Shown in pieces: positions 10,769-20,117 of a stretch of 64,000 bases of DNA (its first letter is position 1; every line of letters starts with the position of its first letter). The notes under the pieces were generated by a model, which did no database searches, had not been told where the DNA came from, and saw only the letters and a program-made list of their open reading frames with translations. The stretch comes from Mesocricetibacter intestinalis (GTDB taxonomy: Bacteria; Pseudomonadota; Gammaproteobacteria; Enterobacterales; Pasteurellaceae): NCBI RefSeq assembly GCF_004363295.1, contig NZ_SNYQ01000002.1, positions 62,001 through 126,000 on the forward strand, written 5' to 3'. Both the position numbers and the translations under genes were made by a program.

Positions 10769-11506
10769 ATGTCTGAACCAAGATTATCTATTCAACACCC
10801 TGTTAAAGCGGCCGCCAAAGCGGCTTTTCCTTATTCCGCGCCGATGATCGCCGGGTTTTTATTCCTTGGGATCGCATACGGAGTATATATGAAAGCCCTC
10901 GGCTTCGGCGCCTGGTTTCCTTTCTTTATGGCCTTGCTGATTTATGCAGGTTCCGTAGAGTTTATCGTTGCGGCCGCCTTAATCGCTCCTTTCTCCCCGC
11001 TCAGCGTTTTACTTATCTGCCTCATGGTGAGCGGTCGCCAGATTTTTTATGCCATTTCTATGTTGGAAAAATATGGCGCACATATAGGGAAAAAACGCTG
11101 GTATCTGATTTCCACCCTGGTAGATGAAGCCTTTTCCTTAAATTATATGGCGAAAATTCCCGCTCATTTGGATAAGGGCTGGTATATGTTTTTTGTCAGT
11201 TTGTATCTGCAAATTTATTGGGTAACGGGGGCGGTACTCGGAAACCTGTTCGGTGCATTGATCCCCATTGATCTAAAGGGCGTGGAATTTGCCATGACCG
11301 CACTCTTTATAGTGATTTTTGCGGAAAACTGGGCGAAAGAAAAATCTCATGAAAGTTCGCTGATCGGGTTGGGCATCGCATTGGGTTGTTTGCTTCTGGT
11401 GGGCAAGGATAACTTTTTGATTCCGACTTTGCTGGGAATTTGGGTGATATTAACCCTGCGGCGTCCTAATCTGAGCCGAAAATTGAAAAAATCGGAGCAA
11501 GCATGA
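10769..11506 (+). CDS. azlC: AzlC-family amino-acid exporter, large subunit
   Basis: Branched-chain (or related) amino-acid efflux permease of the AzlC/YgaZ family, inner membrane, with about six hydrophobic segments. Family signatures seen are AAFPYSAPMIAGFLFLGIAYG and YAGSVEFIVAAAL. ATG 10769 was chosen over TTG at 10742, which abuts the metR stop without a ribosome binding site. Its last codons overlap the start of azlD by 4 bases. The substrate is not determined by sequence; the metR link makes methionine plausible. Confidence 0.85.
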   Translation: MSEPRLSIQHPVKAAAKAAFPYSAPMIAGFLFLGIAYGVYMKALGFGAWFPFFMALLIYAGSVEFIVAAALIAPFSPLSVLLICLMVSGRQIFYAISMLEKYGAHIGKKRWYLISTLVDEAFSLNYMAKIPAHLDKGWYMFFVSLYLQIYWVTGAVLGNLFGALIPIDLKGVEFAMTALFIVIFAENWAKEKSHESSLIGLGIALGCLLLVGKDNFLIPTLLGIWVILTLRRPNLSRKLKKSEQA

Positions 11507-11832
11507 CATTAAACGAACAAATTATTACCATTGCCATGGGGGTTGTCGGCGTACAGTTTTGCCGCTTATTGCCCTTTTGGCTGTTTCCTGCCAATCGTCC
11601 CATTCCCGCATATATCCGTTATTTGGGCAAGGTATTGCCGGCCGCCATGTTCGGTATGCTGGTGGTGTACTGCTATAAAAATATCGACCTGTTGTCTCAG
11701 TATCACGGCTTACCGGATATTCTCGCCGGTAGCGTTACCCTGATTCTGCATCTGTGGAAGCGGAATCTGTTTCTTTCCATGGCGGTGGGTACGCTCCTGT
11801 ATATGCTGCTGGTACAGAAGATTTTCGTTTAG
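11503..11832 (+). CDS. azlD: AzlD/YgaH-family small transporter subunit
   Basis: Small (109 aa) hydrophobic partner of AzlC with four membrane segments and the conserved RxLPFWLFP and RYLGKVLPAAMFGMLVVYC motifs. The ATGA overlap with azlC indicates translational coupling. Confidence 0.86.
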   Translation: MTLNEQIITIAMGVVGVQFCRLLPFWLFPANRPIPAYIRYLGKVLPAAMFGMLVVYCYKNIDLLSQYHGLPDILAGSVTLILHLWKRNLFLSMAVGTLLYMLLVQKIFV

Positions 11833-11988
11833 GAACGCAGCTTTCGTTGCGCTTCATTGCATAAGTATTGCCATTGTTTTAGAATCTACTGAGTTTTTCG
11901 AAATTTCACGGAAGGGATTTCGATAATTTTTGGCTGATAAGAAAAAACGTTTCAGCTTTGTTTCTAACTACTTGGATCGGAGCAAATT

Positions 11989-13500
11989 ATGGCAAATAAC
12001 GAAAATACAGTCCCACAATCCGGGAGCGGGCCTTCCGTACCTACGCCGAAGCCTAGCCGTCCCGCAATTGAAGTGAAATTAGGTTTTAACCTCTCGGGGT
12101 TAATCATTGCACTAATCGTCGGATTAGGAATTTGGTTTATCCCGACACCGCAAGGATTAACTCCTCGCGCTTGGGGAATGTTCGCTTTATTTGTAGCGAC
12201 TATTGTCGCAATTATTGCGAAAGCCATGCCTATGGGGGCGGCGACCTTGGTGGCATTGGTTATCAGCGGTTTAACCGGATTAACGCCTATTAAAGCGGGT
12301 AAGGAAGAAGTGGCCATGCTGTCCGGATTTTCCAACGCAACTATCTGGCTGATCGGTATCGCAATGTTCCTTTCACGGGCGGTGATTAAAACCGGGTTGG
12401 GGCATCGTATCGCCCTTTATTTTATTTCTAAATTCGGTAACCGCATGATGGGCGTAGCTTATGGGATCGCATTGGCGGATACCATAATCGCCCCCGGAAT
12501 ACCTTCCGCTTCGGCGCGCGGAGGCGGCATTATGTATCCGATTATGCAATCTATTGCGGATACTTATGATTCCAAACCGGGGCCTACGGCCAGAAGAGCG
12601 GGCGCCTTTTTAGCCATTGCGGTGTCGCAGATCGATACCATTGTCTGTACCATGTTTTTAACCGCCATGGCAGGTAACCCGCTGGTGGCTGAACTGGCGA
12701 AAAGCCAAGGGGTGGAAATCACTTGGATTACCTGGTTTTTAGGCGCTATAGTTCCCGGTATTGTCAGCTTGATTCTATTACCTTATTTCGTCTATCTGAT
12801 TTATCCGCCGGAGTTAAAGAAAACGCCTAAAATGGCGCAAATGGCGAAGGAAGAACTGGAACGTATGGGGAAAATGAGTAAAGCGGAATGGATTCTGGCC
12901 ATTGACTTTATTCTGTTATTGTTGCTGTGGACGGTAGGGGACTTGCTGTTCGGCATTCCGGCAACGGTATCGGCCTTTATCGGACTGGTGATTCTGCTAT
13001 TGTCCAATATAATGACCTGGAAAAACATTGTGGCGGAAACCACCGCCTGGGATACCATGTTCTGGTTTGCGGTATTGGTGATGATGGCGACGGCATTAAA
13101 TAAATACGGCGTTATCGCTTGGATTTCCGGTTTGATATCTTCTTCCATCGGAAGCCTAAGCTGGCCTCTTGCTTTTAGCGTGCTGGTATTGGTGTATTTT
13201 TATACTCGCTATTTCTTCGCTTCGGCCATGGCGCATATTTCGGCTATGTATCTGGCCTTTCTGGCTGCGGCTATTGCTGTAGGTACTCCGCCGATGTTGG
13301 CGGCTGTCGGCTTAGGTTACACTTCCACCTTATCCATGAGTCTGACCCAATATGCGGGCGGGCCGGGGCCTGCGTTGTTCGGTTCGGGCTATAACAGTAC
13401 CGGGCAATGGTGGGGGATCAGCTTCCTGGTTTCTATTCCTTCCCTGCTGATTTGGTTTATTATCGGCGGAATTTGGATGAAACTGCTCGGCTGGTGGTAA
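11989..13500 (+). CDS. DASS-family anion/dicarboxylate transporter
   Basis: Inner-membrane carrier of the divalent anion:sodium symporter family (CitT/TtdT/SodiT1 type), expected to move di- or tricarboxylates such as malate, succinate, 2-oxoglutarate or citrate. About a dozen hydrophobic segments, the GFSNATIWLIGIAMFLSRA and AGGPGPALFGSGYN regions, and PSASARGG near the first re-entrant loop support the family. The first ~30 residues are a Pro/Ser-rich tail. Stands alone with a terminator downstream. The exact substrate cannot be told from sequence. Confidence 0.85.
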   Translation: MANNENTVPQSGSGPSVPTPKPSRPAIEVKLGFNLSGLIIALIVGLGIWFIPTPQGLTPRAWGMFALFVATIVAIIAKAMPMGAATLVALVISGLTGLTPIKAGKEEVAMLSGFSNATIWLIGIAMFLSRAVIKTGLGHRIALYFISKFGNRMMGVAYGIALADTIIAPGIPSASARGGGIMYPIMQSIADTYDSKPGPTARRAGAFLAIAVSQIDTIVCTMFLTAMAGNPLVAELAKSQGVEITWITWFLGAIVPGIVSLILLPYFVYLIYPPELKKTPKMAQMAKEELERMGKMSKAEWILAIDFILLLLLWTVGDLLFGIPATVSAFIGLVILLLSNIMTWKNIVAETTAWDTMFWFAVLVMMATALNKYGVIAWISGLISSSIGSLSWPLAFSVLVLVYFYTRYFFASAMAHISAMYLAFLAAAIAVGTPPMLAAVGLGYTSTLSMSLTQYAGGPGPALFGSGYNSTGQWWGISFLVSIPSLLIWFIIGGIWMKLLGWW

Positions 13501-13525
13501 TCTCCGTTATTTGAAGCGGCATGCT

Positions 13526-13580
13526 ATCCGCATTCGAACGGCTGAAGAAAATTTCCGCCGCTTCGGATGCGGATTTTTTA
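13526..13580 (+). terminator. Terminator after the DASS transporter
   Basis: A 13-base stem, ATCCGCATTCGAA (13526-13538) with TTCGGATGCGGAT (13562-13574), has one G-T wobble and a 23-base loop, and runs into TTTTTT. Confidence 0.8.
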
Positions 13581-13638
13581 TGGGCGATGAGGAATAAAAA
13601 ATGACGCTGATAAATTTTACCTCTTATTAGGCTAGCAA

Positions 13639-13672
13639 TTTGACTTGTTCTACAAGTTTGTTTTGTATGATA
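13639..13672 (+). promoter_or_regulatory. Promoter/operator of the HipA-type toxin-antitoxin locus
   Basis: A perfect 6-3-6 palindrome ACTTGTTCTACAAGT (13643-13657) overlaps a TTGACT -35 (13640-13645). Two candidate -10 boxes follow: TTGTAT with a 17-base spacer, or TATGAT at 13666-13671. A partial repeat of the half-site (AAACTTG) lies at 13681-13687. Its position fits an operator for the downstream HTH antitoxin; binding is inferred. Confidence 0.5.
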
Positions 13673-13704
13673 TATCAATCAAAACTTGCTAAAAAGGCGT
13701 GATT

Positions 13705-15026
13705 ATGAATGATATATCTATCAAAAATAGAAAATTAACCTTGCAGACCTATGTTGATAATATGTGGCGAGATATGGCGGAGCGTTATTTTAATACGCAT
13801 TATGAATTAGAGAGCATGGAATATCTGCCGTTGATTTTTTTGAGCAAGCCAATGCAAGAGCCATATCCATTAATTATCCTGTAAATGTGTTTATTGATCG
13901 TAGCGATAAGTTGATGGCAGTTTTTGTCGATATTATTCCTGCCGGGGCAAGTCGGCGTTATTGGCTGGAGGCTCTTGATATCAAACAGTTGCCTATTCCT
14001 CAGCAAAATTACTTATTACTGAAAAATGGGGCAATATCTCCCATAAGCAATGTTCGTATTAAAGAGGCCGTGCCGGAAATAAAAAGCAAACGTTATTTCC
14101 AGCTACATGTTGTACACAACAGACAGAGTGATTTTTTAGAATACGCAAATCAAACCGGCGCTATAGTCGGCGGGGCAACCGGTGCGGGAGGTGAAGCGCC
14201 GAAGCTATTACTCAAGCGTCAGGATAAACAAGTTTGGGTTGATAATTTACAATTGGGGTCAGATTGGGACAGGGCCTATTTAGTGAAATATCCTCGCGGC
14301 AATTACTCGGATTTGGATTGTGATATTTTAAGGGCGGAATATCATTATTATCATGAACTGCATGCATTGGGATTTTCGACTATAGATATTGAGTTTATGA
14401 AATTAGAAGAGGGCGAACGTTATCCCTCTTTATGGTTGCCTAGATTCGATATGAAGTTCGAGGATGGAAAATGGGAGCGCTATGCCATGGAATCGGTGTA
14501 TTCCATGCTGCAAAGATACGGCGGAAATCTTGAACATGAACAGACTATTCGTGATTTACTCAAAGTCATTTCAACTTCTCAATTTTCCAGCCGTTTTGAT
14601 CGCCGACAATTCGTTATTGAATGGGTAAAGCGAGATTTACTCAATATTGCTTTCGGAAATAGTGATAATCATGGCAGAAATACAGCATTTTTACGTGATG
14701 ATAATTGTATTTGGCTATCTCCCATCTATGATTTTGCCCCTATGCGGGCAGATCCGGAGGGGATTATTAGAACTATCACCTGGTCTAAACAGGGAGAAAA
14801 TCCTCAAGAATTAGCCGGAGAATATCGTTTTGATAAAATAGCGGATAGTTTATCCGATCTTGTTGAACCGGATAACTTATTAAGGGAGCTAAGAATGCTT
14901 GCAGCACAACTTGTAGATTTAAAATTTCGGCTTACGAAGCGAGGAGTGCCGAGGAGTATTTCAGATTTCCCTGCAATTGGTTTTGATTATTTACCGGAGA
15001 AGTTACGGCATTGGGGGTTAGTATGA
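13705..15026 (+). pseudogene. HipA-family toxin kinase, frameshifted near the N-terminus
   Basis: HipA-type serine/threonine kinase, the toxin of a HipBA-like pair; the E. coli HipA phosphorylates glutamyl-tRNA synthetase, but the target here is unknown. Translation from ATG 13705 (AAGG ribosome binding site) runs to a stop at 13882-13884. The kinase frame is open from about 13840 to 15026. The break is at the T7 run near 13838-13844: one extra T would join the two frames as ...PLIFFEQANARAISINYPVNV. The rest is intact: nucleotide loop GGATGAGGEAPKLLL, catalytic loop GNSDNHGRNTAFL, metal motif YDFAP. A GTG at 13887 could give a shortened 379-residue protein. Either disrupted, phase-variable or a sequencing error. 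Confidence 0.8.
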
Positions 15027-15352
15027 TTATGCAACGTAAAAACGCCTCGCCCAAACGTCCTAAAATAGATGGTATTGAACGACAATTGATTCGTGAAAAT
15101 ATTATCTTACAACTTTTAACAGGTGAGATTAGCCAAGGGCAGGCACTACGTCGATTACGGGTGGAGGCTCTGGGGATAAATCAGCAAGATTATCTAAAAT
15201 TAACTAAGGTTTCTCGGCAAACCCTTTCTAATATTGAAAATGATAAGGGAAACTATAGCATAGATACGATTAATCAGGTTTTTAAACCTATGGGTTTAAA
15301 GTTAGGCCTTATGCCTATTTCAAAAGAATTAATGGCTTCTTTTCTTAAATAA
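15023..15352 (+). CDS. HTH (XRE/HipB-like) antitoxin
   Basis: 109-residue DNA-binding protein. The helix-turn-helix KLTKVSRQTLSNIENDKGNYSIDTINQVFKPMGLKL is typical of HipB-like XRE proteins. Its ATG overlaps the kinase stop (ATGA), so the pair is translationally coupled, with toxin first and antitoxin second, the reverse of E. coli hipBA. The N-terminal ~60 residues before the HTH include a basic stretch (QRKNASPKRPK). Probable repressor of its own operon via the palindrome at 13643-13657. Confidence 0.8.
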   Translation: MIMQRKNASPKRPKIDGIERQLIRENIILQLLTGEISQGQALRRLRVEALGINQQDYLKLTKVSRQTLSNIENDKGNYSIDTINQVFKPMGLKLGLMPISKELMASFLK

Positions 15353-15533
15353 TCGCGAAATTAAAATTAGCGCGTAAGTTTGAACCTCTGTTCAGCCTAT
15401 CGATTGACATCGAAAACTTAAGCACTCCAGCAATTTTTGGGGCGCCGGGCTAAGGTTTTCCACGGCGGTGCTTTAATACGGAGGCGACAGAATGGTAATA
15501 AGGCAGCGTCGCTAAAAAAGTCGGCTGAAAAGC

Positions 15534-15542
15534 ACCGCACTT
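15534..15542 (-). repeat. DNA uptake signal sequence (Hin type)
   Basis: ACCGCACTT, the complement of AAGTGCGGT, in the gap between the antitoxin gene and the DUF4153-like gene. Confidence 0.85.
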
Positions 15543-15593
15543 TTGTCCCTTATGCCTTAAATTTTCCGGAAAAATTTTAATTTAAACCCGTTG

Positions 15594-15630
15594 TAGGGAC
15601 GCCGTGCGGGCGTCCCTATGTTTTTTATTT
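15594..15630. terminator. GGGACGCC-type hairpin terminator
   Basis: TAGGGACGCC (15594-15603), loop GTGC, then GGCGTCCCTA (15609-15618) followed by a T-rich tract. It sits between convergent genes and may serve both. Similar GGACGCC/GGCGTCC hairpins recur at 22221 and 29965. Confidence 0.75.
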
Positions 15631-17397
15631 TGTTCTCTCCAGTACCAATAAAACTCGAATCTGTTCCGCTTTGAAGCTATAGCCTTTGCCCTCGATATAT
15701 TCCAACGGGAAATTATGCAACAGAATCAGATGGTTTTCCTGTTCGACCCTGAGCAGGGCATGATCGACTTTAGCCAGTTGCTGCGACGGATAAGGACGAC
15801 GATAATCCATCGCATATTTTTCAAATGCTTGCTCAAGATGAGCCTGCATATCCAACCGAATCCGTTTTTCCGCAGGGCTTGAAGATAAGTTAAGGTAACT
15901 AACCTCATACAATCCCTTTACCTTATCGATTTCAATCAGAGCGCTGCGGCTATTATCGTTTTTAAATAAATAGGCGAATTCCTTCAGCTCGTAACCGATA
16001 GCCTGTTCATCGGCATGGGCATTATGGTAAACGGCGGTTTTGGCATTTTCTCGAGCCTGTTCCGCCAACTGTTTGTTGTAATGATTTTGCGCCAACAATT
16101 CCGCTTGTTCGATAAGGCGGCGAATCATTTCCTCACCGTAGCGGCGGTTAATTTCCCTATCGGCGTCGGTAAACTTGTGCCTATAGGCAGTCCCCTGTAA
16201 ATAATGGGCGGCCGCAGCGGCGCTGCGCAACCGGGAGTGATTTTGAGCGCTGTCGGCCAGCGTAAGAAAATCGCTATCCGGTTTTATTTTTCCTTCGCCG
16301 TCCAGTATATCCAGTTGTTGCAGGCTCTGTTGCAGACGGTTGATTTGTGCCAGATAAGCGGTTTTTTGCGGTTCGAAGGGCCAGGCTAACAGAAACAGCA
16401 GAATCAGTGCGGCAGCGCTTAAATAGCGGTAACGCATCAGCGGAGGATACAGATTAAATAAATAATGAAGGCAGATAAAACCGAGCAGGCTGCAAATAAT
16501 AATTCGATCCGGCGTTAATCCGTAGGCTTCGATACGAATATATAGGCTATAGCAGGCTAGTGCGAGGGGGAGAAATACCAGGTAGCGATAAATTCTTAGA
16601 AAGGTTGCCGAGGCGGGGGGTAGCCGATCCAGCGCCAGACAGATAATTCCGCCGATTAAATAAGGGAGGGTCAGCGGCAGGAGCATATTGGAGGGCAATT
16701 GCTTTTCCAACAGAAGCAAGGCCGCATAAGCATAGAGAATCAGACTGTAAACCAATAAGCCGGGCTGCAGAATATAGCGCAGAATAAAGCTCAGAAAATC
16801 ATGGGATTTGTGCCGCTCCCTGCCGCGATATTCAAAATACAGAAAGGCGAGGGGGCAGAGAATAAAAGCTAAAAAAGAACATAGGCGCAGGCTAAGTTCC
16901 GGCAGCGGAAGGCTAAACAGTAGGTTGTCAATGCCGAGCAGGATAATCCAGCACAGCAAAGCGCCCAGTATGGCGGCGAAAATTGCAAGGATAAGGCGAC
17001 TCAGAATAGTGAATGCCCGGCGCATAAACAGCGAATTATCATAGGCCCAGTTTGAGCTCAGCAATATAATAAAAGCACTCAAGACGGCACAATAAAAGGG
17101 GGCTGACAACAGCAGTTCCTCTGTGCCGATGGAAAAATAGTAAAGTATCAAACAGCCTGCGAGGGGCAACAGTAGGGAAAGAAAATAGCCTTTCCGTTTA
17201 AGCGAACGCAGGCGGTAAATGGCAACGAAATAAATCGGGGCCAGCAGCCAGAAAGCGGTTAAGGTGGTATGGAGTTCGCTGTTTTCCACCGCTATCAGCA
17301 AGCGGGGAAAAGAAAAAAGCGCGATAAAAGTTAATTCGATAGGGTAGGTGTAAATAAATTCCTTGATTTTATCGGCGGGCCGATAATTCTGTTGCAT
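15625..17397 (-). CDS. Polytopic membrane protein, probably DUF4153 family
   Basis: A 590-residue protein of unknown function. The first ~355 residues contain about ten to twelve hydrophobic segments, beginning IELTFIALFSFPRLLIAV. The last ~230 residues are soluble and charged, with a helical stretch followed by a strand-rich end. The overall layout and the conserved-looking NWAYDNSLFMRRAFT and FEYRGRERHKS segments resemble DUF4153 proteins; this assignment is from memory and not certain. It lies 17 bases downstream of csdE on the same strand, so it may be transcribed with csdA-csdE. Confidence 0.6.
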   Translation of the reverse strand: MQQNYRPADKIKEFIYTYPIELTFIALFSFPRLLIAVENSELHTTLTAFWLLAPIYFVAIYRLRSLKRKGYFLSLLLPLAGCLILYYFSIGTEELLLSAPFYCAVLSAFIILLSSNWAYDNSLFMRRAFTILSRLILAIFAAILGALLCWIILLGIDNLLFSLPLPELSLRLCSFLAFILCPLAFLYFEYRGRERHKSHDFLSFILRYILQPGLLVYSLILYAYAALLLLEKQLPSNMLLPLTLPYLIGGIICLALDRLPPASATFLRIYRYLVFLPLALACYSLYIRIEAYGLTPDRIIICSLLGFICLHYLFNLYPPLMRYRYLSAAALILLFLLAWPFEPQKTAYLAQINRLQQSLQQLDILDGEGKIKPDSDFLTLADSAQNHSRLRSAAAAAHYLQGTAYRHKFTDADREINRRYGEEMIRRLIEQAELLAQNHYNKQLAEQARENAKTAVYHNAHADEQAIGYELKEFAYLFKNDNSRSALIEIDKVKGLYEVSYLNLSSSPAEKRIRLDMQAHLEQAFEKYAMDYRRPYPSQQLAKVDHALLRVEQENHLILLHNFPLEYIEGKGYSFKAEQIRVLLVLERTK

Positions 17398-17414
17398 ACA
17401 TCGTCCTTATATAA

Positions 17415-17801
17415 TTATTCCAATCCATTGATTATTTTTTCGATTTGCTTCAGTCCGTTCAGGCGTGTGTTACTTAAACGCTGGGCGATACCCAGTGAAG
17501 AAAAATAATCGCTAATACTGAAATGGCGTAACTGCAGCCTATCCTTGTGGTTCACTTCCTGTAATATAAGCCATAACAGCCCGTTAATAATACGTGATTC
17601 GCTGTAGGCGCGAAAGACAAAAGTACGGTTATTTTCTTCCCTGTACCAAGCAAACCATACTGCAGCTTCGCAACCGGCGATTTTCTCCATAGCGGCGAGT
17701 TCTCGCTCTTCCGGCACGGGCAGGTTTTTTCCTGCCCGAATAATCAGGCGATAGCGCTGTTCCCAGCTTTCGGCCTCGGTTAATTGTTGTAGGATATCCA
17801 T
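17415..17801 (-). CDS. csdE: SufE-family sulfur acceptor (CsdE-like)
   Basis: Accepts persulfide sulfur from a cysteine desulfurase. The conserved acceptor is Cys44 in IAGCEAAVW; the late segment LSNTRLNGLKQIEKII is also typical. 128 residues, a little shorter than the usual 140-150. It starts 2 bases after csdA stops on the same strand, which makes a CsdA-CsdE pair the natural reading. Confidence 0.88.
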   Translation of the reverse strand: MDILQQLTEAESWEQRYRLIIRAGKNLPVPEERELAAMEKIAGCEAAVWFAWYREENNRTFVFRAYSESRIINGLLWLILQEVNHKDRLQLRHFSISDYFSSLGIAQRLSNTRLNGLKQIEKIINGLE

Positions 17802-17803
17802 GG

Positions 17804-19003
17804 TTATTCCCTTAGCAAGGCAAGGCTGCTGTCTAAAGCCACAAAGAAGTTTTCCACATCTTGTTGCAGATTATAAGGCGCAAAGGATAAACGCAAGGTC
17901 GCGCTCCGACCTAAGCGGGCCAGATAAGGCTGGGCGCAATGAACGCCGCTGCGCAGAGCGATATGCTGCTCCGCCATTAAGGTCGCTAAATCGGCGCAGT
18001 GAATATGCTCGAACAGAAAGCAAACTACCGAACTTGGCTGCGGCGAATCGAATAGGCGGCATTGCGCATAAGTCTTTAATCGGTTTTTTACCTGTTGCGC
18101 CAGGGCGACGGCATGTTGTTCCATTTGCGCAATATCATATTGTTGCAACCATTCCAGTACCGCATTAAAACCTATAACTCCGGCAATATTCGGGGTACCG
18201 GCCTCCAGCCGATAGGGTAATTCCGCAAAGCTGATGGCGGTTTTATCGACTCGCGCCACCATTTTTCCGCCAAAATTCAGCGGCTCCAACATTTCCAACG
18301 CCTTGAGTTTGCCGCTGAGTACGCCGATACCATTCGGCCCGTAAAGTTTATGGGCGGAAAAAGCAATAAAATCCGCATCGATTTTTTGCACATCAATGGC
18401 AAGATGGCTAATCGCCTGTGCCGCATCTACCAGCACCAGCGCCTGACTGTGGCGACGAATGAGGGTGATCAGCTCTTCAATCGGTTGCTGCGTACCTGTT
18501 ACGTTAGAAACAAAATTCAGCGCCACCACCTTGGTTTTGGGGTTTAAACGGGCAAGCAGTGCGGACTTATCTATTAACCAGTCGTCGCCGATAGGTAAAA
18601 TATGTAATTTGGCACCGCACTTTTTCGCCGTTTCCGTCCAAGTAACGAAATTTGCATGGTGATCGGCCTCGCTGATAATGATTTCATCTCCCGCCTTAAT
18701 ATGCGCCAGCAAACCATTAGCCACGGTATTAATCGCTTGTGTAGTGCCGGAAGTCCAGATCACGGCATTATCGCTTTCGGCATTGAGCAAGGTTCTCACC
18801 CGATGGCGCGCCTGTTCGTAAAGTGCGGTTTGTTTTTCATCATATTGACTGCGATGTACGGAACCGGAGGATTGATAGAAATCAAGGGTCGCATCAATCA
18901 GTGCTTGCGGTTTTAATGCGGTGGCCGCACTGTCTAAATAGGTAACGGCTTGTGTATCCCGGAAATAGGGGAACTGCAGCCGGAATTGCTGGGGATTGAA
19001 CAT
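17804..19003 (-). CDS. csdA: Cysteine desulfurase (CsdA/SufS class)
   Basis: PLP enzyme that removes sulfur from cysteine to give alanine and an enzyme persulfide for Fe-S or other sulfur chemistry. The PLP lysine is Lys219 in SAHKLYGPNGIG; the catalytic cysteine is Cys356 in RSGVHCAQP, a class II (SufS/CsdA) context. SEADHHANFVTW binds the cofactor ring. 399 residues is normal. Two uptake signals lie inside it (18614-18622 and 18821-18829), which shows that coding sequence tolerates them. Confidence 0.92.
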   Translation of the reverse strand: MFNPQQFRLQFPYFRDTQAVTYLDSAATALKPQALIDATLDFYQSSGSVHRSQYDEKQTALYEQARHRVRTLLNAESDNAVIWTSGTTQAINTVANGLLAHIKAGDEIIISEADHHANFVTWTETAKKCGAKLHILPIGDDWLIDKSALLARLNPKTKVVALNFVSNVTGTQQPIEELITLIRRHSQALVLVDAAQAISHLAIDVQKIDADFIAFSAHKLYGPNGIGVLSGKLKALEMLEPLNFGGKMVARVDKTAISFAELPYRLEAGTPNIAGVIGFNAVLEWLQQYDIAQMEQHAVALAQQVKNRLKTYAQCRLFDSPQPSSVVCFLFEHIHCADLATLMAEQHIALRSGVHCAQPYLARLGRSATLRLSFAPYNLQQDVENFFVALDSSLALLRE

Positions 19004-19015
19004 AGTATTTCTCTG

Positions 19016-19564
19016 TTAATAAGCTTGCCGGCGGAACTGGCTCGGCGGTATGGGATTCCGTTGGCGCCAAAGCCCGAGTTTTTGTCGTTGCGCCTGTTGC
19101 TGTGCCTGTAGATAAGCGGGATCTTTAACATAAGGGGGATAAGCCCATGCCATGCCAAGACGTACCATCTGCAGATTAATATTTTGCCGCCGTCCATTAT
19201 ACAGGGTGGCCAGCAGCCGACCATAGCGATCATAGCCGGAAATCCATAGGCTGACATATTGTTTATACACCAACATACTCAGGGTACGGCGTGATTTATT
19301 GCCGAAGGGCTGCCCCCTTTCCGGCGCATCAATTTCCTGTAAACGAACTTTTAGCGCCTTGCCTTTATCAGGCCGACAGGTCAGCGTATCCCCGTCGGTA
19401 ATTTTTATTACCCGGCAGATCAGCATTCTGTGCGTTTTAACCGAATTTTTTGCTGCAACGGGCTGACAGGCGAGAAGCAGCGCTGCAAAGCATAGCAATA
19501 TAGATTTCGGCATTGCCCTTACTAAGGATATTCGGGATAAAAAGTCGCCTGATTTTTTTGACAT
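19016..19564 (-). CDS. Exported thermonuclease-like (SNase family) protein
   Basis: Staphylococcal-nuclease-fold protein, expected to be a Ca-dependent secreted or periplasmic nuclease. SNase motifs are [26 protein letters not shown], and [12 protein letters not shown] followed by [10 protein letters not shown]; the catalytic Arg/Glu positions appear kept. A hydrophobic stretch, [18 protein letters not shown], is a signal peptide with a possible lipobox (LLAC). ATG 19564 has CAGG 7 bases upstream; ATG 19513 (MPKSILLCF) is the alternative and would give a tidier signal peptide. It ends 12 bases upstream of csdA, so the genes may be co-transcribed. Confidence 0.8.
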   Translation of the reverse strand: MSKKSGDFLSRISLVRAMPKSILLCFAALLLACQPVAAKNSVKTHRMLICRVIKITDGDTLTCRPDKGKALKVRLQEIDAPERGQPFGNKSRRTLSMLVYKQYVSLWISGYDRYGRLLATLYNGRRQNINLQMVRLGMAWAYPPYVKDPAYLQAQQQAQRQKLGLWRQRNPIPPSQFRRQAY

Positions 19565-19691
19565 TCTTTGGCCTGAATCAATAAGACAGACCTGTATTCT
19601 ACCTAAAATAAATAACAAATTGGTAAAAATGAGAGTAAAATTATTTAGCAACTTTTATAAAAAAAGTTGAGGAACCGATACAGGATAAATT

Positions 19692-20117
19692 ATGGGCTTA
19701 AAATTTTTTCATTTTGTGCGATCTTTCGCTATTTTATATTTAATGTTATTTCTCGGAGATTGGATTGTTCGCTTAGTACCAGTGGGTATTCCGGGCAGTA
19801 TTTGCGGGCTGTTGCTCCTGTTTTTCGGCCTGACGACCCATATTATTAGGGTGGAATGGATTTTTCTTAGCGCCAATTTACTGATTCGTTATATGGCGGT
19901 ACTGTTTGTCCCCGTCAGCGTCGGTATTATTAAATATTCCGATTTACTGATTTCTCAGGCCAATGCGTTGCTGATTCCGAATATTATCAGTACCTGTCTG
20001 ACCTTGGTGCTAATCGGTTTTCTGGCCGATTACCTCTTTTCCTTGAATTCCTTTGCTCGTTTGCGCAGAAAAATTATCAAGAAACGCAACGCACTGAATA
20101 AAGGAGATATGGCATGA
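19692..20117 (+). CDS. lrgA: LrgA/CidA-family holin-like membrane protein
   Basis: 141-residue inner-membrane protein with four hydrophobic segments and the family motif [20 protein letters not shown]. coli YohJ is the nearest well-known relative. LrgA/CidA proteins have been linked to murein hydrolase control and, in some bacteria, to pyruvate or other metabolite transport. Its stop overlaps the lrgB start (ATGA). Confidence 0.88.
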   Translation: MGLKFFHFVRSFAILYLMLFLGDWIVRLVPVGIPGSICGLLLLFFGLTTHIIRVEWIFLSANLLIRYMAVLFVPVSVGIIKYSDLLISQANALLIPNIISTCLTLVLIGFLADYLFSLNSFARLRRKIIKKRNALNKGDMA

